Positions 10,464 to 22,740 of a stretch of 64,000 nucleotides of DNA are shown piece after piece; position 1 is the first letter of the stretch, and each line of letters begins with the position of its first letter. The notes below the pieces were generated by a model. The model worked only from the letters and a program-made list of their open reading frames with translations, was not told where the DNA came from and made no database searches. The DNA comes from Mytilus trossulus (lineage: Eukaryota > Mollusca > Bivalvia > Mytilida > Mytilidae), in NCBI RefSeq assembly GCF_036588685.1, contig NC_086386.1, positions 18,062,931 to 18,126,930 of the forward strand, written 5' to 3'. Made by a program: the position numbers and the translations under genes.

Positions 10464-13400
10464 TTAATATCTCAGTTGTGCAACTCCTTTCACGATAACA
10501 GGACCCTGATCGTGTATCAATAGAGCTGGCCATACTTCATGTTCCAGTTTGTTACCAAATTTTGTAAAATGTCTGAAACAGTTTAATGATATTTCATTCT
10601 CATTTGTGTTCGGCCATAGTAGTCCCATCGGTGGATCCTGTACGTTCATATACCAAGTAACCTCGACACATTTTTGAAGGTACTTGGTTACTTTGTCTAG
10701 TTTTTGGTATTCATCGATATCATATTGTTGTATTACATGATGTCGAAAGCTTGGCGGGTTGTATCTATCCTCAAAGTCCTGTAAATAATTTAAGTATGGA
10801 TTAAATCATATGTTGTTGGTAACTTTAAACACTTAGTTTATAATATTACGCATTCTATGAAAGATAAAGGAGAAAATCAAATAAAGTATTGAATTATCCT
10901 CATTGGTTAGAATTTATGGGTAGTAAACAAGATTGCAAAATATACATTGAATAAAAAGGATCGACTTGGTACGCTCTGAAATCAATTAGGTGGATTTAAT
11001 TTGATTTTTATATAAAGTAGGTGTTCTAAGCTTATTCTCATCCAATCTTTTATTTTGGAATCTTTTACATTTATCACTAGACTCAATCTCATTACTATAA
11101 ATCATCATACATGTTTAAATTTGATGCTTATATATCTTGTCTGCATATTGTGTATTTTAATGTTGTGTTCATGTTATTTTGTATTCGGTAAAGAGCTCTC
11201 AAGAGCTTATGTTTGTATTTGTATATGTGAACAGAATCAAAATAAAACTTTCGTATTCGTATAAAGGCAACAGTAAAATTAAGTAGTATACCGCTGTTAA
11301 AATGTCTTATTTAGATAAAGTTACAAACGTATACAAAGTGAGACACATTAACTTAAGAAGAAAACAACAGAACAACAGAAACACTGAACAGCAACATACA
11401 AAAAGCCATACTATTTGATAACAACTGCTATATTCCTAACTTGATGCAGATACAAGACCTAATTTAATAAACTTACTTTAATAATGATATTTAGACTTAA
11501 ATCAGCTGTTTCCTTCACTACTTCTCTAGCATGTCGCTTCAAGGTGTAATCATGGTGTCTCTCTTTTAACCGAACCTATAAATGTTATAAATAACCATAC
11601 TTTGATTCAAATGTTTAACTTCTTTTGATGCGCTATGCATGTATGCTTTTGGAACTTTGTTAAATGATTTAAAATAAAAACAAATACATACTAATAGTTT
11701 TGCTACTTTCAGAATTTAATTTCTCAGGTTAGATATGAGTGACATAATACAGTCTTTAGTTTTCTATATGGTGTTACGTGTATTTTGTCAGCTTATGTTC
11801 GACTGATTATAGAGAATGTCCCTCTGGTATCTTTCTCCTCTCTTTAATAGTGGACAAGTTGTTAAAGGTTAATTAAGTGAATACAAATAAAAACAGAACG
11901 ACACAAAAACTTCCAGAAATTAGCATACATATTTTCCTCACATTTCAGTATTTATACTGTCTACACACATTAGTTTTTGTTCAGTTGCCGCAATAAAAGT
12001 TAATAATAGGGTCAGTAAATATTATTTTGTTGAAAACTAATTACCGTATAAGGTGTATGTCCTGGTGGTACAGCCATTGTATCGTGAACTCTTAATGCCA
12101 TGCTGTCAATCAAATTCCTTGCTTCTTCTCGGGTATATTGAAAAGATTTCTGAATGAGAGACGAAAGCAGCGGTTTTTACAAATGTATTTCAACACTCAT
12201 CAACGATTTCATTGTACAATATTTCATGTTATTTAACAAACACATTATGTGTTTTGTTTCTTTCGAAATTGAATAATTACAGGTATCTTCTTTTCTTCGC
12301 CATTGGTTGTGAATTAAAGAAAAGGATCGATCATTTTTTTTTCTGGAAGTTGTTTTTTTTCCACATCATGTACCGAATAATTGTGTATAAAATCGACAGC
12401 ACAGTTCAACAAAATAATCTAACCTAACATAAATGTAGCAACACGAAAAATGGCATCTTAAGAAAATCAAACAGTCGTCTACTAAAGTGGAATATATATC
12501 AATGACACACACAACCCAACGAAACAATTAGCCCCTAGATTTTTTATCTAGTCGTCAGCAAACACATTTTCAACCCCGCCACGTTATGTACAAATGTATG
12601 TGCCTGTCAGAAGCCCGTTTTTCATTGGTTGTCGTTGTTGATGTATATCATATTTGTTTTTCGCTTATTGTTTCACAATTGTTATTTCGGGGCACTTAAT
12701 AGCTTACTACATGGCATGTGATTTGCTCATTGTTTAAAGTTATACGGTGAGAAAGATGTATATTTGGAAATCATGCCAGATTCTTAACTTTATGCATTTT
12801 TTATTACAATACAAATAACAGGAAGGAAAAAACGGCGGTGAATACATTTGGCGGCATGTTAACATGAGAAATATATTTTTTTACAAACGCTTTACTTGCC
12901 TTTAATATGTCGGCTAAATCAACAATTATCTTCACTTCAGGTACTCCGATTCTATTTCTGCAGACTTGTTCAAAAGCATCAGCCCATTCAACATCAAACA
13001 GTTTTGTAAATAGATCAGCAATTTTGGTTGGGTTGTTTGTTAGCACCTGAGATGGAATATAGGAACGTGTTGAAATTTCGGGAACCGTTGCAGGAATCCG
13101 GAGTTCACTATATCTGTAATAAAATGCACATATTGATATTTTCGAGAAAATTGTAATCACTTCGTCAGATTAGAATAAGAATGTACATGTCACTACAGGA
13201 TACTTTCAATTGTGCTGAGATACATTATGTCACAAATATAACGGGTTACCATTTAATGTCGGAAGTAACCCAAAAGGTACTAAAAGGGAAGCAGGATCTA
13301 ACCCTTTGAACCTCCCGCTTTTATTGTTATACGTAGGCGTTGTTTAAGCACTTTTTTGTCATATATTTTTAAATACACTTTTTGCATTATTATCTTCTCA

Positions 13401-15101
13401 ATACTCACCTAAGACTATAAAGTAACTGGGGGAAAATAAAGTCACTTTTTAATGCAACTTTGGTATAATGTCATAAATTCTTACATTGTATAAGGAAATT
13501 ATTATTCAACTTTACCATATATTAAAACTATAGTAATTTTAAGACGTGTTCAAGTATATTGAAATGAATGAGATATCAAATGATAATTACTTTGAAAAAA
13601 ATGCTCAAACGTGCCAATTGGTTCTGTTGAAGAAAAATAGTTTCACTTCAATAAGAGGTACAATCAAACTTATTTTACCTGCTTTTCATGTCTTTGAACT
13701 CTTGTTTTATAAGCGTGTTTCGGTTGACCAGGTCTTGTCCTGTTGGAGGTGGTATTTTAGTGCCAGACCTTATAACATCTAACGTAAACTCTCTATTTAG
13801 AGGGTCATCTGGGTTTCTGTTGATCCTCGTATTCATATGGTTCATACTTCCGGTTCCTTCACCATTTATAACGTCATTGTCTGATGGTTTATTTTTCAAT
13901 GTGAATCCGTCAATATATGCCGGTCGTTTTGGCAGTGGTCGAGGTGATATTTGAAAATTTGCAGATTTGGACTTTGAAGAACTGTATAGATATTGTGGTT
14001 TACTGTCATGCAATATTCGCTGTAATACAGATAATAACTGTAGAAATGACAGTATAGAATTGTAGAAAATCCAGAATAAAGTACATTACCTTTCATTTGT
14101 GTTTCATGTATTTTATCTAAGACAGTTTTAATATCTATAGCACTATATTTACTATGAAATATCAGAAAAATGAAAATAAATGATGTACAGTGAAACTTAA
14201 GCTTTGTATATTTCATACAAATGTAATGTATAAAAATCGAGAAAAGATTATTTCCTTAAGAAATCTTCAATTGTTTATCCCATTTTCTGTATCGTTGTTT
14301 GCAATATATGCGTTCTTTTCGAATCTTTATAGTCCAGCAACTTTGTTAACTGTTCAAATTCAACAATTTAAAGTTAAGCCTTTTTACCAATGTATCATAG
14401 AAAAAAAACATGCCCATGATTCACAACATACAATTTCTGAATCGTAAGTCATTTTAGATCGTCAACGAACTAGAAATTTACCTCATCAAATGCCATTCGT
14501 TTGATTTCATTGAATTGATCTACTGCGTCATCTATTCTCATGTCCATAGATGTCCATCGTCCTCTCATTGCTTCTTGTAACATGATCTTTAGTGATTCTA
14601 CCTGTATGAATGGTCAAATAGGAAATATTAAAAGGATTTTCACATGAATTTATTGTAAACATACGTCTTTAAAAAGTTGTATTGTCATTCTATTTTCGAA
14701 AGTCAACACAGAAATAAAGTCTATAAGCACATTCGAAACAAAAAAATAAAAATAGAAATAAACACATAATAAAAATTTACATTAGATCATCCAGTTCACC
14801 ATAAGGTAAAATAATAGTTCCATGAATCTTAACCTCCAGATAATTTTACATTTAGATTATTTCATAGATCTTTTGTTATTTCATCTACAGATCTGAAATT
14901 GCTTACACTCATTTTACTTTTTTTTATCCTATTTGTTTCACTTACCCTGTCTTCTGTAACACCAGGCATGTTTTTGATCAATGCATCAAGTGCAATTAAT
15001 GCTCTGCCAGCCATAATTTTATCTGGACGAACGGGTCCATACTGTGGGTCCAGAAAGGGGTCAAGGAAATCTTCCAGTTCTCGGAATATTGTGACCTCCA
15101 T
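10464..15101 (-). CDS. MIEAP-like gene C, 7 coding exons found, first exon uncertain
   Basis: Exons are 14946-15101, 14482-14601, 13679-14019, 12900-13113, 12045-12149, 11477-11575 and 10464-10778. They give 449 residues in one frame with the same intron phases as gene B. Exon 14946-15101 (MEVTIFRELEDFLDPFLDP) matches exon 2 of gene B in position. A short initial exon may therefore exist upstream; ATG-GTA-ACT-TTG at 15935-15924, followed by GTAAAG, is a possible but unproven one. The linker exon is basic and proline-rich. The conserved exon has NNPTKIADLFTKLFDVEWAD, and the last has CVEVTWYMNVQDPPM, HEVWPALL and KGVAQLRY. The donor after 12900 is GC (AAAG|GCAAGT) instead of GT, a minor but accepted class. 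MIEAP-like by inference; role unknown. Confidence 0.76.
11263..11405 (+). repeat. Dispersed repeat R3, copy 2
   Basis: GGCAACAGTA, an 11-bp interruption, then GTAGTATACCGCTGTT and a downstream AACAACAGAAACACTG block. It lies in the last intron of gene C. Confidence 0.5.
11755..11860 (+). repeat. Dispersed repeat R4 fragment
   Basis: TTTAGTTTTCTATATGGTGTT, then GTCCCTCTGGTATCTTTC and CCTCTCTTT. These blocks recur in the same order at 16395-16575, 31290-31445 and 36400-36525. Confidence 0.45.
12560..12745 (+). repeat. Dispersed repeat R1, degenerate copy
   Basis: It begins with an AACCCCGCCAC block, then TGTGCCTGTCAGAAGCC, GGTTGTCGTTGTT, TTTGTTTTTCG, a GGGGC-CTT-ATAGCT block and GCTCATTGTTTAAAG. 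It lies in an intron of gene C. Confidence 0.5.
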
Positions 15102-16394
15102 CTGCCAATTAGATAGTCTGATGATTTTTATTACTAGTAATATCAAATTATCGGTCTACGTCTAAAAAAGAGCAAACAGACAACACAAAAATCCATCATA
15201 CACTATACCGTATACGTGTGGCCTACTATACTTTGATATGTTTTATATAATATATATGAATTTATAACATAATAATTTACAAATCATTAAAAAAGTAAGG
15301 TTCAACCTCATACAAAGTTTACTGTAGATGAATTTGACCATTTTTATGTCCCTTTCTGTCATATAGCACCTGATGTGTCGAATCTGTTACATATCCCTGG
15401 CTTTCTAAAGTTAAGTTTTTTTTATCGTTCCTGGTGAAGTTAAATCCCGGAAACGCGATCTCAATGACTTATATTTACTAATTTTGCAATCGGTTTATGC
15501 ACACTGTCAAATAACAATGAAGCGTCCAGGTTTATAGTATGTTATATAGAAATCAACTTATTTGCAGTTTAATGAATATGATAGACATGGGCATAACTGT
15601 AAGTTGCTTGCTCTACTGTACTGAGTTCCTTCTACATCACAATGAAAATACCAAAAATAAATGCACTCCTTTCTCAGTTTAATGCTGCACCCTCAAAGAC
15701 CTTGTTTTATTTCATTTGTATACAAAGTGTAATTGTAATTGCCATTGAAAAAATTAACCTATATTTTGTTCCAGAAATAACACAAATTTTGTACCTTTGC
15801 ATAAAAAATACTCACCGTTCATTTGATTATGGATACATATTTTACAAATACATGCCAAATCAAAAACAAAATGGTGTGGACTTTCTATTATTAATAAACA
15901 ATGAAATTAGATATCACCTTTACCAAAGTTACCATTTTGAATAAGTTAGTTCGTTTCGCTACAATACAAGCGATTAATTTACAATTGAACAATACCAAGA
16001 TATACGGTTTAGCGTTTCGTTATATTTAAACAATACATTTATAACCAGAAAACCTACATGTATTTAAAACCGATATTGTGTCCTTCAAACTTTTGTTTTG
16101 TTAATCCAGAAAAATCTAAACTGTTCTGCTATTTCAAAGTTGCATAATACATCAACGTCAACTATCCGCATACACTCAGCTTATTGTTTATTTTGTTGGA
16201 AAACTTTAAAAAAAAATTGTGTTTGTCAAATTACAATAATAAACTACGTTGCGAAAACTGCATCAATGACAAAAGCCAAATATTGAAGAAATAGAATCAG
16301 AAACAGAAAGAAACTCGTTTTGTCTGCATAATGACAAGACATAGATCTATATGAAGTTGCATGTTTATATTGCTGACATTTAGTCTCTAATCAT

Positions 16395-16575
16395 TGATTG
16401 AGCATATTGGCTGTTTTGAAAAGTTTGTTGTCATACTTTCATTCTTTAGTGTTCTATGTTGTGTCAGGTGTACTTTTGTTTGTCTGTTTGTCTTTTTCAT
16501 TTTTAGCCAGTTTATTTTCGATTTATAAGTTTGACTCTCCCGCTGGTATCTTTTGTCCCTTTTTAAACACTAAAT
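16395..16575 (+). repeat. Dispersed repeat R4
   Basis: Blocks are TTTAGTGTTCTATGTTGTGT, GTACTTTTGTTTGTCTGTTTG, TTTTTCATTTTTAGCCAG, TTTATTTTCGATTTATAAG and CTGGTATCTTTTGTCCC. Shorter versions are found at 11755, 31290 and 36400. Confidence 0.5.
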
Positions 16576-16854
16576 ACATGTACTATCGACTGGTAGCATC
16601 ATTTTATTCATCCCATTATACAAACTGAGAAGACATGTATTGTCTTAAATAAGTAACCAATGAACACATAATATACATAATCTACATGTTTTTACTTGTA
16701 ATAGTATTGCACCCCTAGATGTTGGGCTTTCAAAATCGTCAATAGACATAATACATCAACATCAACTATCCACACACACTCAGCTTATTGTTTATTTTGT
16801 TGAAAACTTTAAAACAATTCGTGTTCGTCAAGTTACAATTATAAACTACGTTGT

Positions 16855-17125
16855 GTAGGAGTCTGTAATTCAGAGGTTGCCGTTTGTTTATGTGCTACAT
16901 ATTTGTTTTTCGTTCATGTTTATACATAAATAAGACGTTAGTTTTCTCGTTTGAATTGTTTTACATTGTCTTATCGGGGCCTTTTGTAGCTGACTATGCG
17001 GTATGGGCTTTGCTCATTATTGAAGGCCGTACGGTTACCTATAGTTGTTAGTGTTTGTGTCATTTTGGTCTTTTGTGGATAGTTGTCTCATTGGCAATAA
17101 TAGCACATCTTCTTTTTTATATAAT
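16855..17125 (+). repeat. Dispersed repeat R1, best-preserved copy
   Basis: Ordered blocks are GAGTCTGTAATTCAGAGGTT, TGTTTTTCGTTCATG, ACATAAATAAGACGTTAGTT, TCTTATCGGGGCCTTTTGTA, CTATGCGGTATGGGCTTTGC, GTACGGTTACCTATAG, GTGTCATTTTGGTCTTTTGT, GATAGTTGTCTCATTGGC and a CACATCTTCTTTTTTA end. The shared 3' terminus recurs more often than the full unit (for example 32110-32185 and 39028-39125), as expected if copies are 5'-truncated. Class unknown. Confidence 0.6.
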
Positions 17126-17639
17126 CTTTATGGCTGCTGTGTCTCTCCAAAGTATAAAAAGCAATAGAATGTAACAATACAGTTCAATATTTATACTTTC
17201 AAGCAATTTCACAAGGGATGTTAATACTTGAAAGATGTACGTTATAGGTATAATCCCAAATAAGTAATGATAAAACGTTAACAACAGTTCCTAAGTCCGA
17301 CAAAACACCACATAAATGAAGAAAATAGTGATTTCCGGTTCCAAAATTGAGGCAAATTAATACGTAAAAAATATTTTCATAATTTTTATCAACTTAACAA
17401 GTGATAACACTCTTAGTTAAGTTTAAATGCCTAGTTTGGTAAGAAAGACAGGTTGCTTATCTTATAATTATCTGGCAGTAATTTATACAACAACCCGTAA
17501 AAGGGAGAATTCACCAACACAGCTGGCTTTTTGCCTCCGCATTTCAAAAGTTCCTGAAACGAGGATGCAACGGCAGTCAAAGAATTCTATTTCGGTTTCC
17601 AACTGTCATTCATTCTTTTTTCCCACGACCGACAATTCG

Positions 17640-19800
17640 ACAAAGTGTCTTATCCACTGAATGCATGGACGAAAAAAGAGCAGCTACACAAGGACCAAAC
17701 GCATTTGATATGTCACGTACAGGAAGCCTTCAAAAGTCTTGATTTTATTCCATAACCTATCCACAATGTGTTCTACCTAGTTTTGCGATTGAAGCAATTC
17801 TTGATACTAGTACATCTGTGATAGTACTAGCTAAAATTACATTTTACAACACTTCGCATCATCATGCCGAACATGGACAAACATTCGTGTGTCTGCTTCT
17901 TCATGTTAACAAGGGGTAGATAGGAAGTATCCTTATTGAAATCGCAAAGAATATTTTCACCATGATTACATGCACATTTTTATAAGTCTCTTTAGAGGCA
18001 AATTTTTCAGCAAGAAACTTGAACAATTTCGTTTCGTAGTCATTTTCACAGAGAAAACTACTTGGTATTCTTTTTCCAAAACCAACACCTTTCATCTGGC
18101 ACAAAAACCTTGCCTTTGTCTTGTCACAGCCTTGAAATTATTCATTTAGTGAACATCAAATACAATGTCTACTCTTGAATACTTATCGATGCAAGATTAT
18201 ATGTAAGGCAGTATGACATTATTTGCATAATCATCAAATAGTTTTGCCCAACTTTGTGACCTGGAATTAATTATTGGTGCCCCACCAACGATTAATGCGT
18301 CCGAATTTGGATCAGCAAATAGCAGAATGTTTCAAGTAAACCCATTTGCAGCGATTTAATACCACTTTTTCAAGAAAAATCATGAGATAAAGACGGAGGA
18401 GCAGTTTGGTTTTTATGCATAAAGAAATATTCCAAGTAAAACTCTCTATTATTACAAGGAATCTAAGAAACTTCCCAATCACTATTGAGGTTCTTTAGCT
18501 TTGTTTTTGACAAAGATGTTTCCAGTTTAACTTTGCGTTCAAAATAGGAAGTTTATTTTGTATTTGGTAATAAAAAGCAGGTTCTCCTTCGTTTTGCATT
18601 TGCTTCAAAAGATCTTCGTATTGTTTGGACCAATATCTTGGAGTTTATTTACATATTTACCTGTTCAACAATTTCCTAAATAGAGTATCTTGTTTTTACA
18701 AATCTGACGACTCTTCTAGAAATAAATTTCTAAACTCGTTCATCACTTTACAAGCCTTTAAAGCTGTTTAAAAACATTTTTTTTTGAGTTTTCGTAGAGT
18801 CTTCATTAGGCTTCATCTATTACAGGAAGACCCAACCACAAGATCTTTCAAATTCATCTTCTAGTATACTGACTCCTGGTCCAGTTTCCATTTGTCTAAA
18901 TAGGATCTTTGGTTAATCCTAAAGGACCGACATCTCCCTTCACAATTGCATTATTCTGTTTTTTGTGTCTCATCAATTGTGTTATAAGAAAGAAATTTGC
19001 TTGTCTTACGTACAGTAAAATTATCATTTTCAAATTCCATTGCCACCTGTGGGTGATGCTCAGGAAGCAAAGTCATATCATGGAGATGGGTCAGTAACGA
19101 TCGAGCATAATTTACACGATCAAGACCTAAAACAATACGCTATCGTGCTTTATATGAACTGTTTGTAAAGTACGAAATCTCACTCATAAAATGAACATAA
19201 TATCAAAATTAGAAGAAGTTCTTATTTTATAATTGAACGCTAGGAATGAAACTGTGATCGATATGACTCTATTTCTTTACACCAGTCTTTTAAATTAATG
19301 AACGTCACAAAGTCATGACATAATTATATATTTCGAAATTAAAAGTTTAAGCCAAATACATGAAGTTGTCTGATGCGCCTGTCAAGTCCTGGGTACATTT
19401 GCACATACATAAAAATAATCTGCTGTTCTTGGTGTTGCAATATTGGCTTCAGTAAAACAACACGTGCATCCCCTATCACGCAATATATTCTCCAGAGTTT
19501 TATAACAAGCCATTTCAATGTGCAATCCACCAAACATGACGATAAACCTATCTTCTCTGTACAAGTCAGGCCATTCCCGGTGAATTTGCTTAGGAATTTC
19601 CAATGGTGGCTGATCTGCAGTTACACTTGATGTTTCTCCGGGATTCACCACATTTTCGCCTTATCCATCGAATACCTGAGAATTGCCTGGTAGTGCATAC
19701 AAATCGCTCTTGGTGTCTATGAATAGTTTGCACATGAGCAAAAGTGTTAAACACATGTGTGTCATAACCTTGAAAAATGTTATTAAACCAATTCATAATA
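17640..19800 (-). pseudogene. Decayed copy of an uncharacterised repeat-associated protein family
   Basis: Short - strand frames line up as one broken protein. The N-terminal side has PGETSSVTADQPPLEIPKQI and REWPDLY, then the block FGGLHIEMACYKTLENILRD and TEANIATP (19650-19380). Next come GDVGPLGLT (about 18940) and KGVGFGKRIPSS with ETKLFKFLAEKFASK (18085-17990), then ENILCDFNKD (about 17940). Stops and frame changes separate all blocks. I recall FGGLHIEMA and TELFKFLAE blocks, in this order, in large uncharacterised proteins common in cnidarian and molluscan genomes and probably multi-copy. No function is assigned. It is not expected to be expressed as an intact protein. Confidence 0.55.
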
Positions 19801-20394
19801 AAATTATCATTAGAAATCCAAAAACACTTAATATATAGTTAATAGTTCAAATGTTTTTGAAAGAATTGTGTAACATTTTCGCGCATGCACAAATACTGGA
19901 TATGTCAAATATTAATTTTTAATAAATGTGTGATGTAAGGAAGGTATCCGCCAAACCTAATATTTGTTTTTTACTAAAAGAAGTTCAAAGAAAAGTTTTC
20001 CAGAAAAATCAATATTTTCAAACTGAAGAAAACAGCCATTTTAGAAAATGGCCGAGGCCGTCTTGATTTTTTTTTTTAATGGCCAGCAGTTATTTCTTAA
20101 AAAGTATATAATGATGATGCTTTGTGGTAATGTTCATGCTTGTATCATAATTTGCACAATTCCCTCGATTTTGCTTGCTTATATCTTCCACTAACTTGAC
20201 TGGTAAGACGGAGTTAAACCATATCTTGTCCTGATCTAGTGTGTTATGGAGTCGTTGTTTCGCTTGAATCATCTTATTTGTACCTAGAGTTTGTTCTGAT
20301 TCCCAAGGATTAATATAGTTGAAAAAGAGCTATGGTCAGATGATATTAATCGAATCAACTATCCACCAAAGTTCAAATAAAGTCGGATGTAAAC

Positions 20395-20520
20395 AATTAA
20401 AGGCAACCGTACGGTCGTGGATAATGAGAACAACCCATACATTACAGTCGGCTTTTAAAGGCCTCGACATGACAAATATGAAATTATTCATTTTAGGAAA
20501 AACAAATGCGACAGACATGA
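20395..20520 (-). repeat. Dispersed repeat R1, degenerate inverted fragment
   Basis: AACCGTACGGTC, GATAATGAGAACAACCCATA, GGCTTTTAAAGGCC and GACAAATATGAAA correspond in reverse to the middle of R1 at 16855-17125. Confidence 0.4.
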
Positions 20521-21094
20521 ATCATGGAGTTAGTGACGTCATTAACTGTCGGAGAAAACCCCGTCATAATCAAAATATAGGTATCGACAGAATGAAGTAC
20601 CGTGAATATACATATCTTTAATATTTTTATAGGGAAAAAAACAAAGAATATGTGATGTTCATCCATGACACAACATTAGTACATGGACACTAAACAAATC
20701 ACACACACACAAAGCAAAGCAAAGGAACGACGCTGTTATTGCTGTTCTTCATCTCAAAGTCATAGTGAGGCCTCAACACAGGGCAAACAACTCCGATTTA
20801 TGCTAACAGAGAACACAATTAATATTTATACCAACAAAAACAATATTCAACGATCAGTCGGTTGAAATGGTAACCTTTAAGAAGAAATTTATTTAAAGTT
20901 TAGATTGCCACCGGATCGTATCTACATTTTCGGATATGTAAAAATGAAGATGTGCTATTCCGTTTGAAATGAGTTTTCTACTTGTACAGTCAAACTTGTT
21001 AACACAATCTGTGTATCTATTTGTCTTGTTTTGTCATATTTGGTTTACTATTTGATAGCGTCTCTAGATATGCATGTAAAGGTGGAGAGTTGAG

Positions 21095-21385
21095 ATCTCA
21101 CAAACATGTTTAACCCCGCCGCACTTTTGTGCCTGTCCAAAGTCAGGAGCCTCTGGCCTTTGTTAGTCTTGTATTATTTTGATTTTAGTTTCTTGTAAAC
21201 AATTTGGAAATCAGTATGGCGTTCATTATCACTGAACTAGTATGTATTTGTTTAGGGGCAAGCTTAAGGACGCCTCCGGGTGCAAGTATTTCTCGCTACA
21301 TTGAAGACCTGTTGGGGACCTTCTGCTGTTGTTTTTTCTATGGTCGGGTTGTTGTCTCTTTGACACATTCCCCATTCTTAATTTT
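21095..21385 (+). repeat. Dispersed repeat R2, copy 1
   Basis: Blocks are AACCCCGCCGCAC, AGTCAGGAGCCTCTGGCC, GTATGGCGTTCATTATCACT, AGGGGCAAGCTTAAGGACGC, TTTCTCGCTACATTGAAGAC and GGTCGGGTTGTTGTCTCTTT. The order is the same at 28800-28985 and 35210-35465. The short open frames in it are by-products of the repeat. Confidence 0.6.
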
Positions 21386-22740
21386 ATGTATAACACATCA
21401 TGTGATTTGAAACTCAAAACATGATGTCCCAATCGGTTAATCATAATATATTAACGATATAACACTAAACATATGACAATCTTCAAGTAACTTCCCACGT
21501 CGATGTTGTCTTTTTGTTTTTTTGTTAGTGATGACTTTATTGCAGCGTTATAAATCTTTGATTGCTGCAGATATTGTAGAGAATAATCTACTGGACCAAT
21601 ATACTGTACCCGTCGAATATAGTCCTTATATATATAGTGTGGACAGTGTGTTACTTGCCAATTTTTAATACCCCTTCCAAATTTAATTCTCCATTTTTTT
21701 GGCCTAAAATAGCAAGATTGGGGGCGAAATGACACTCTTAAAAAAATTCGGTCATGAATTCTAAAGTTAAGTAGTGATATGGTCCAGCTGAAAAAGGTTA
21801 AAAAATTAGCACTTCGGAAGCTGTCAAAAGATTTCAAGACCCCCTAATCCTAAAATTGTTCATATATCGAGTTACAGCCGATGAAATTTTCTTTATTTTG
21901 ATATAATTTGTCCTGAAAGTAGTACAACACACTGTAAAAATATTATTGAGAAAACGCAGGTTGGACAGAAATGCACTACGAAATAACTGTGTTCTCGGAC
22001 AAGATGTGTAATGGGATTTTTAGTAAGATGGTAACGGGAGTTACCCCGACATTACGATTCTGTCATTTTTATTCATATATTTTCGGCACTCAGTTTGCAA
22101 ATGAAGTTTTCCACCGTATCTATGAATGAATTAAAATCACAAAAACAGCAATGTGAACATTCTTTAATGCATATTATATATAATAACAAGTACATGGATG
22201 ACACCACAATAGTTTCACACCATCATTTGAATTTCATTAATATAAACTATCTAAAATATAGCTCAAACATACAATGATTTATCAATAAATATCGTTCAAT
22301 AAAACACATTGATACTAGTAGCTGCAACAAACAAAGCACTTATAACTGAGGCAAATATTCCAGATCTTGTAAGAAACATCCCTGCTTTGAGAAACATATC
22401 TTAATAATTTTATCTGACATTAGAGTTTTGAGAGGAGTGTTTTCTTTTTATTTGCATTACAACGAGTATATCAAATAGTTGTCTAAATATAAAATGCTTC
22501 CTAATCAAAGCACATTTGAGACGCTAAGAGGATATTAGTTACAAAATGCCAGTAGTTTTTGATCAATTATTTTTGTCTTTTGTTTCTCTATTTGGTGTTT
22601 AAGTGAGAGAGAAAAAAAAAGCTTGGTTAAGATAAATCGACGAGTCGACTAAAGCTAATTGTACTAATTAAGTCTTTAGACTGCATTTTTTTTCGGAACA
22701 ATGAATCTAGATTGCTTGCTATATATTATAATATAGCAGA

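Larger units (their letters stand above)
15102..22740. other. Longest family-free interval in the array, repeat-filled
   Basis: About 7.6 kb separates the 5' end of gene C from the 3' end of gene E. It contains R4, R1 and R2 copies and a decayed pseudogene at 17640-19800. No exon with the MIEAP-like signature is visible on either strand. Small open frames such as 15642-15944 and 21451-21837 have no recognisable motif or splice context. Confidence 0.5.

Noticed and set aside
15924-15935. Possible 12-bp first exon of gene C (ATG-GTA-ACT-TTG, then GTAAAG)
   Set aside because: Frame and donor fit, but so short a match is expected by chance in AT-rich DNA, so it is mentioned only as a candidate.
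15642-15944. 100-codon + strand frame
   Set aside because: No domain, no splice context and AT-rich composition like the surrounding spacer.
21451-21837. 128-codon - strand frame
   Set aside because: No recognisable motif, next to an R2 repeat, and no family exon boundary; likely chance or repeat-derived.
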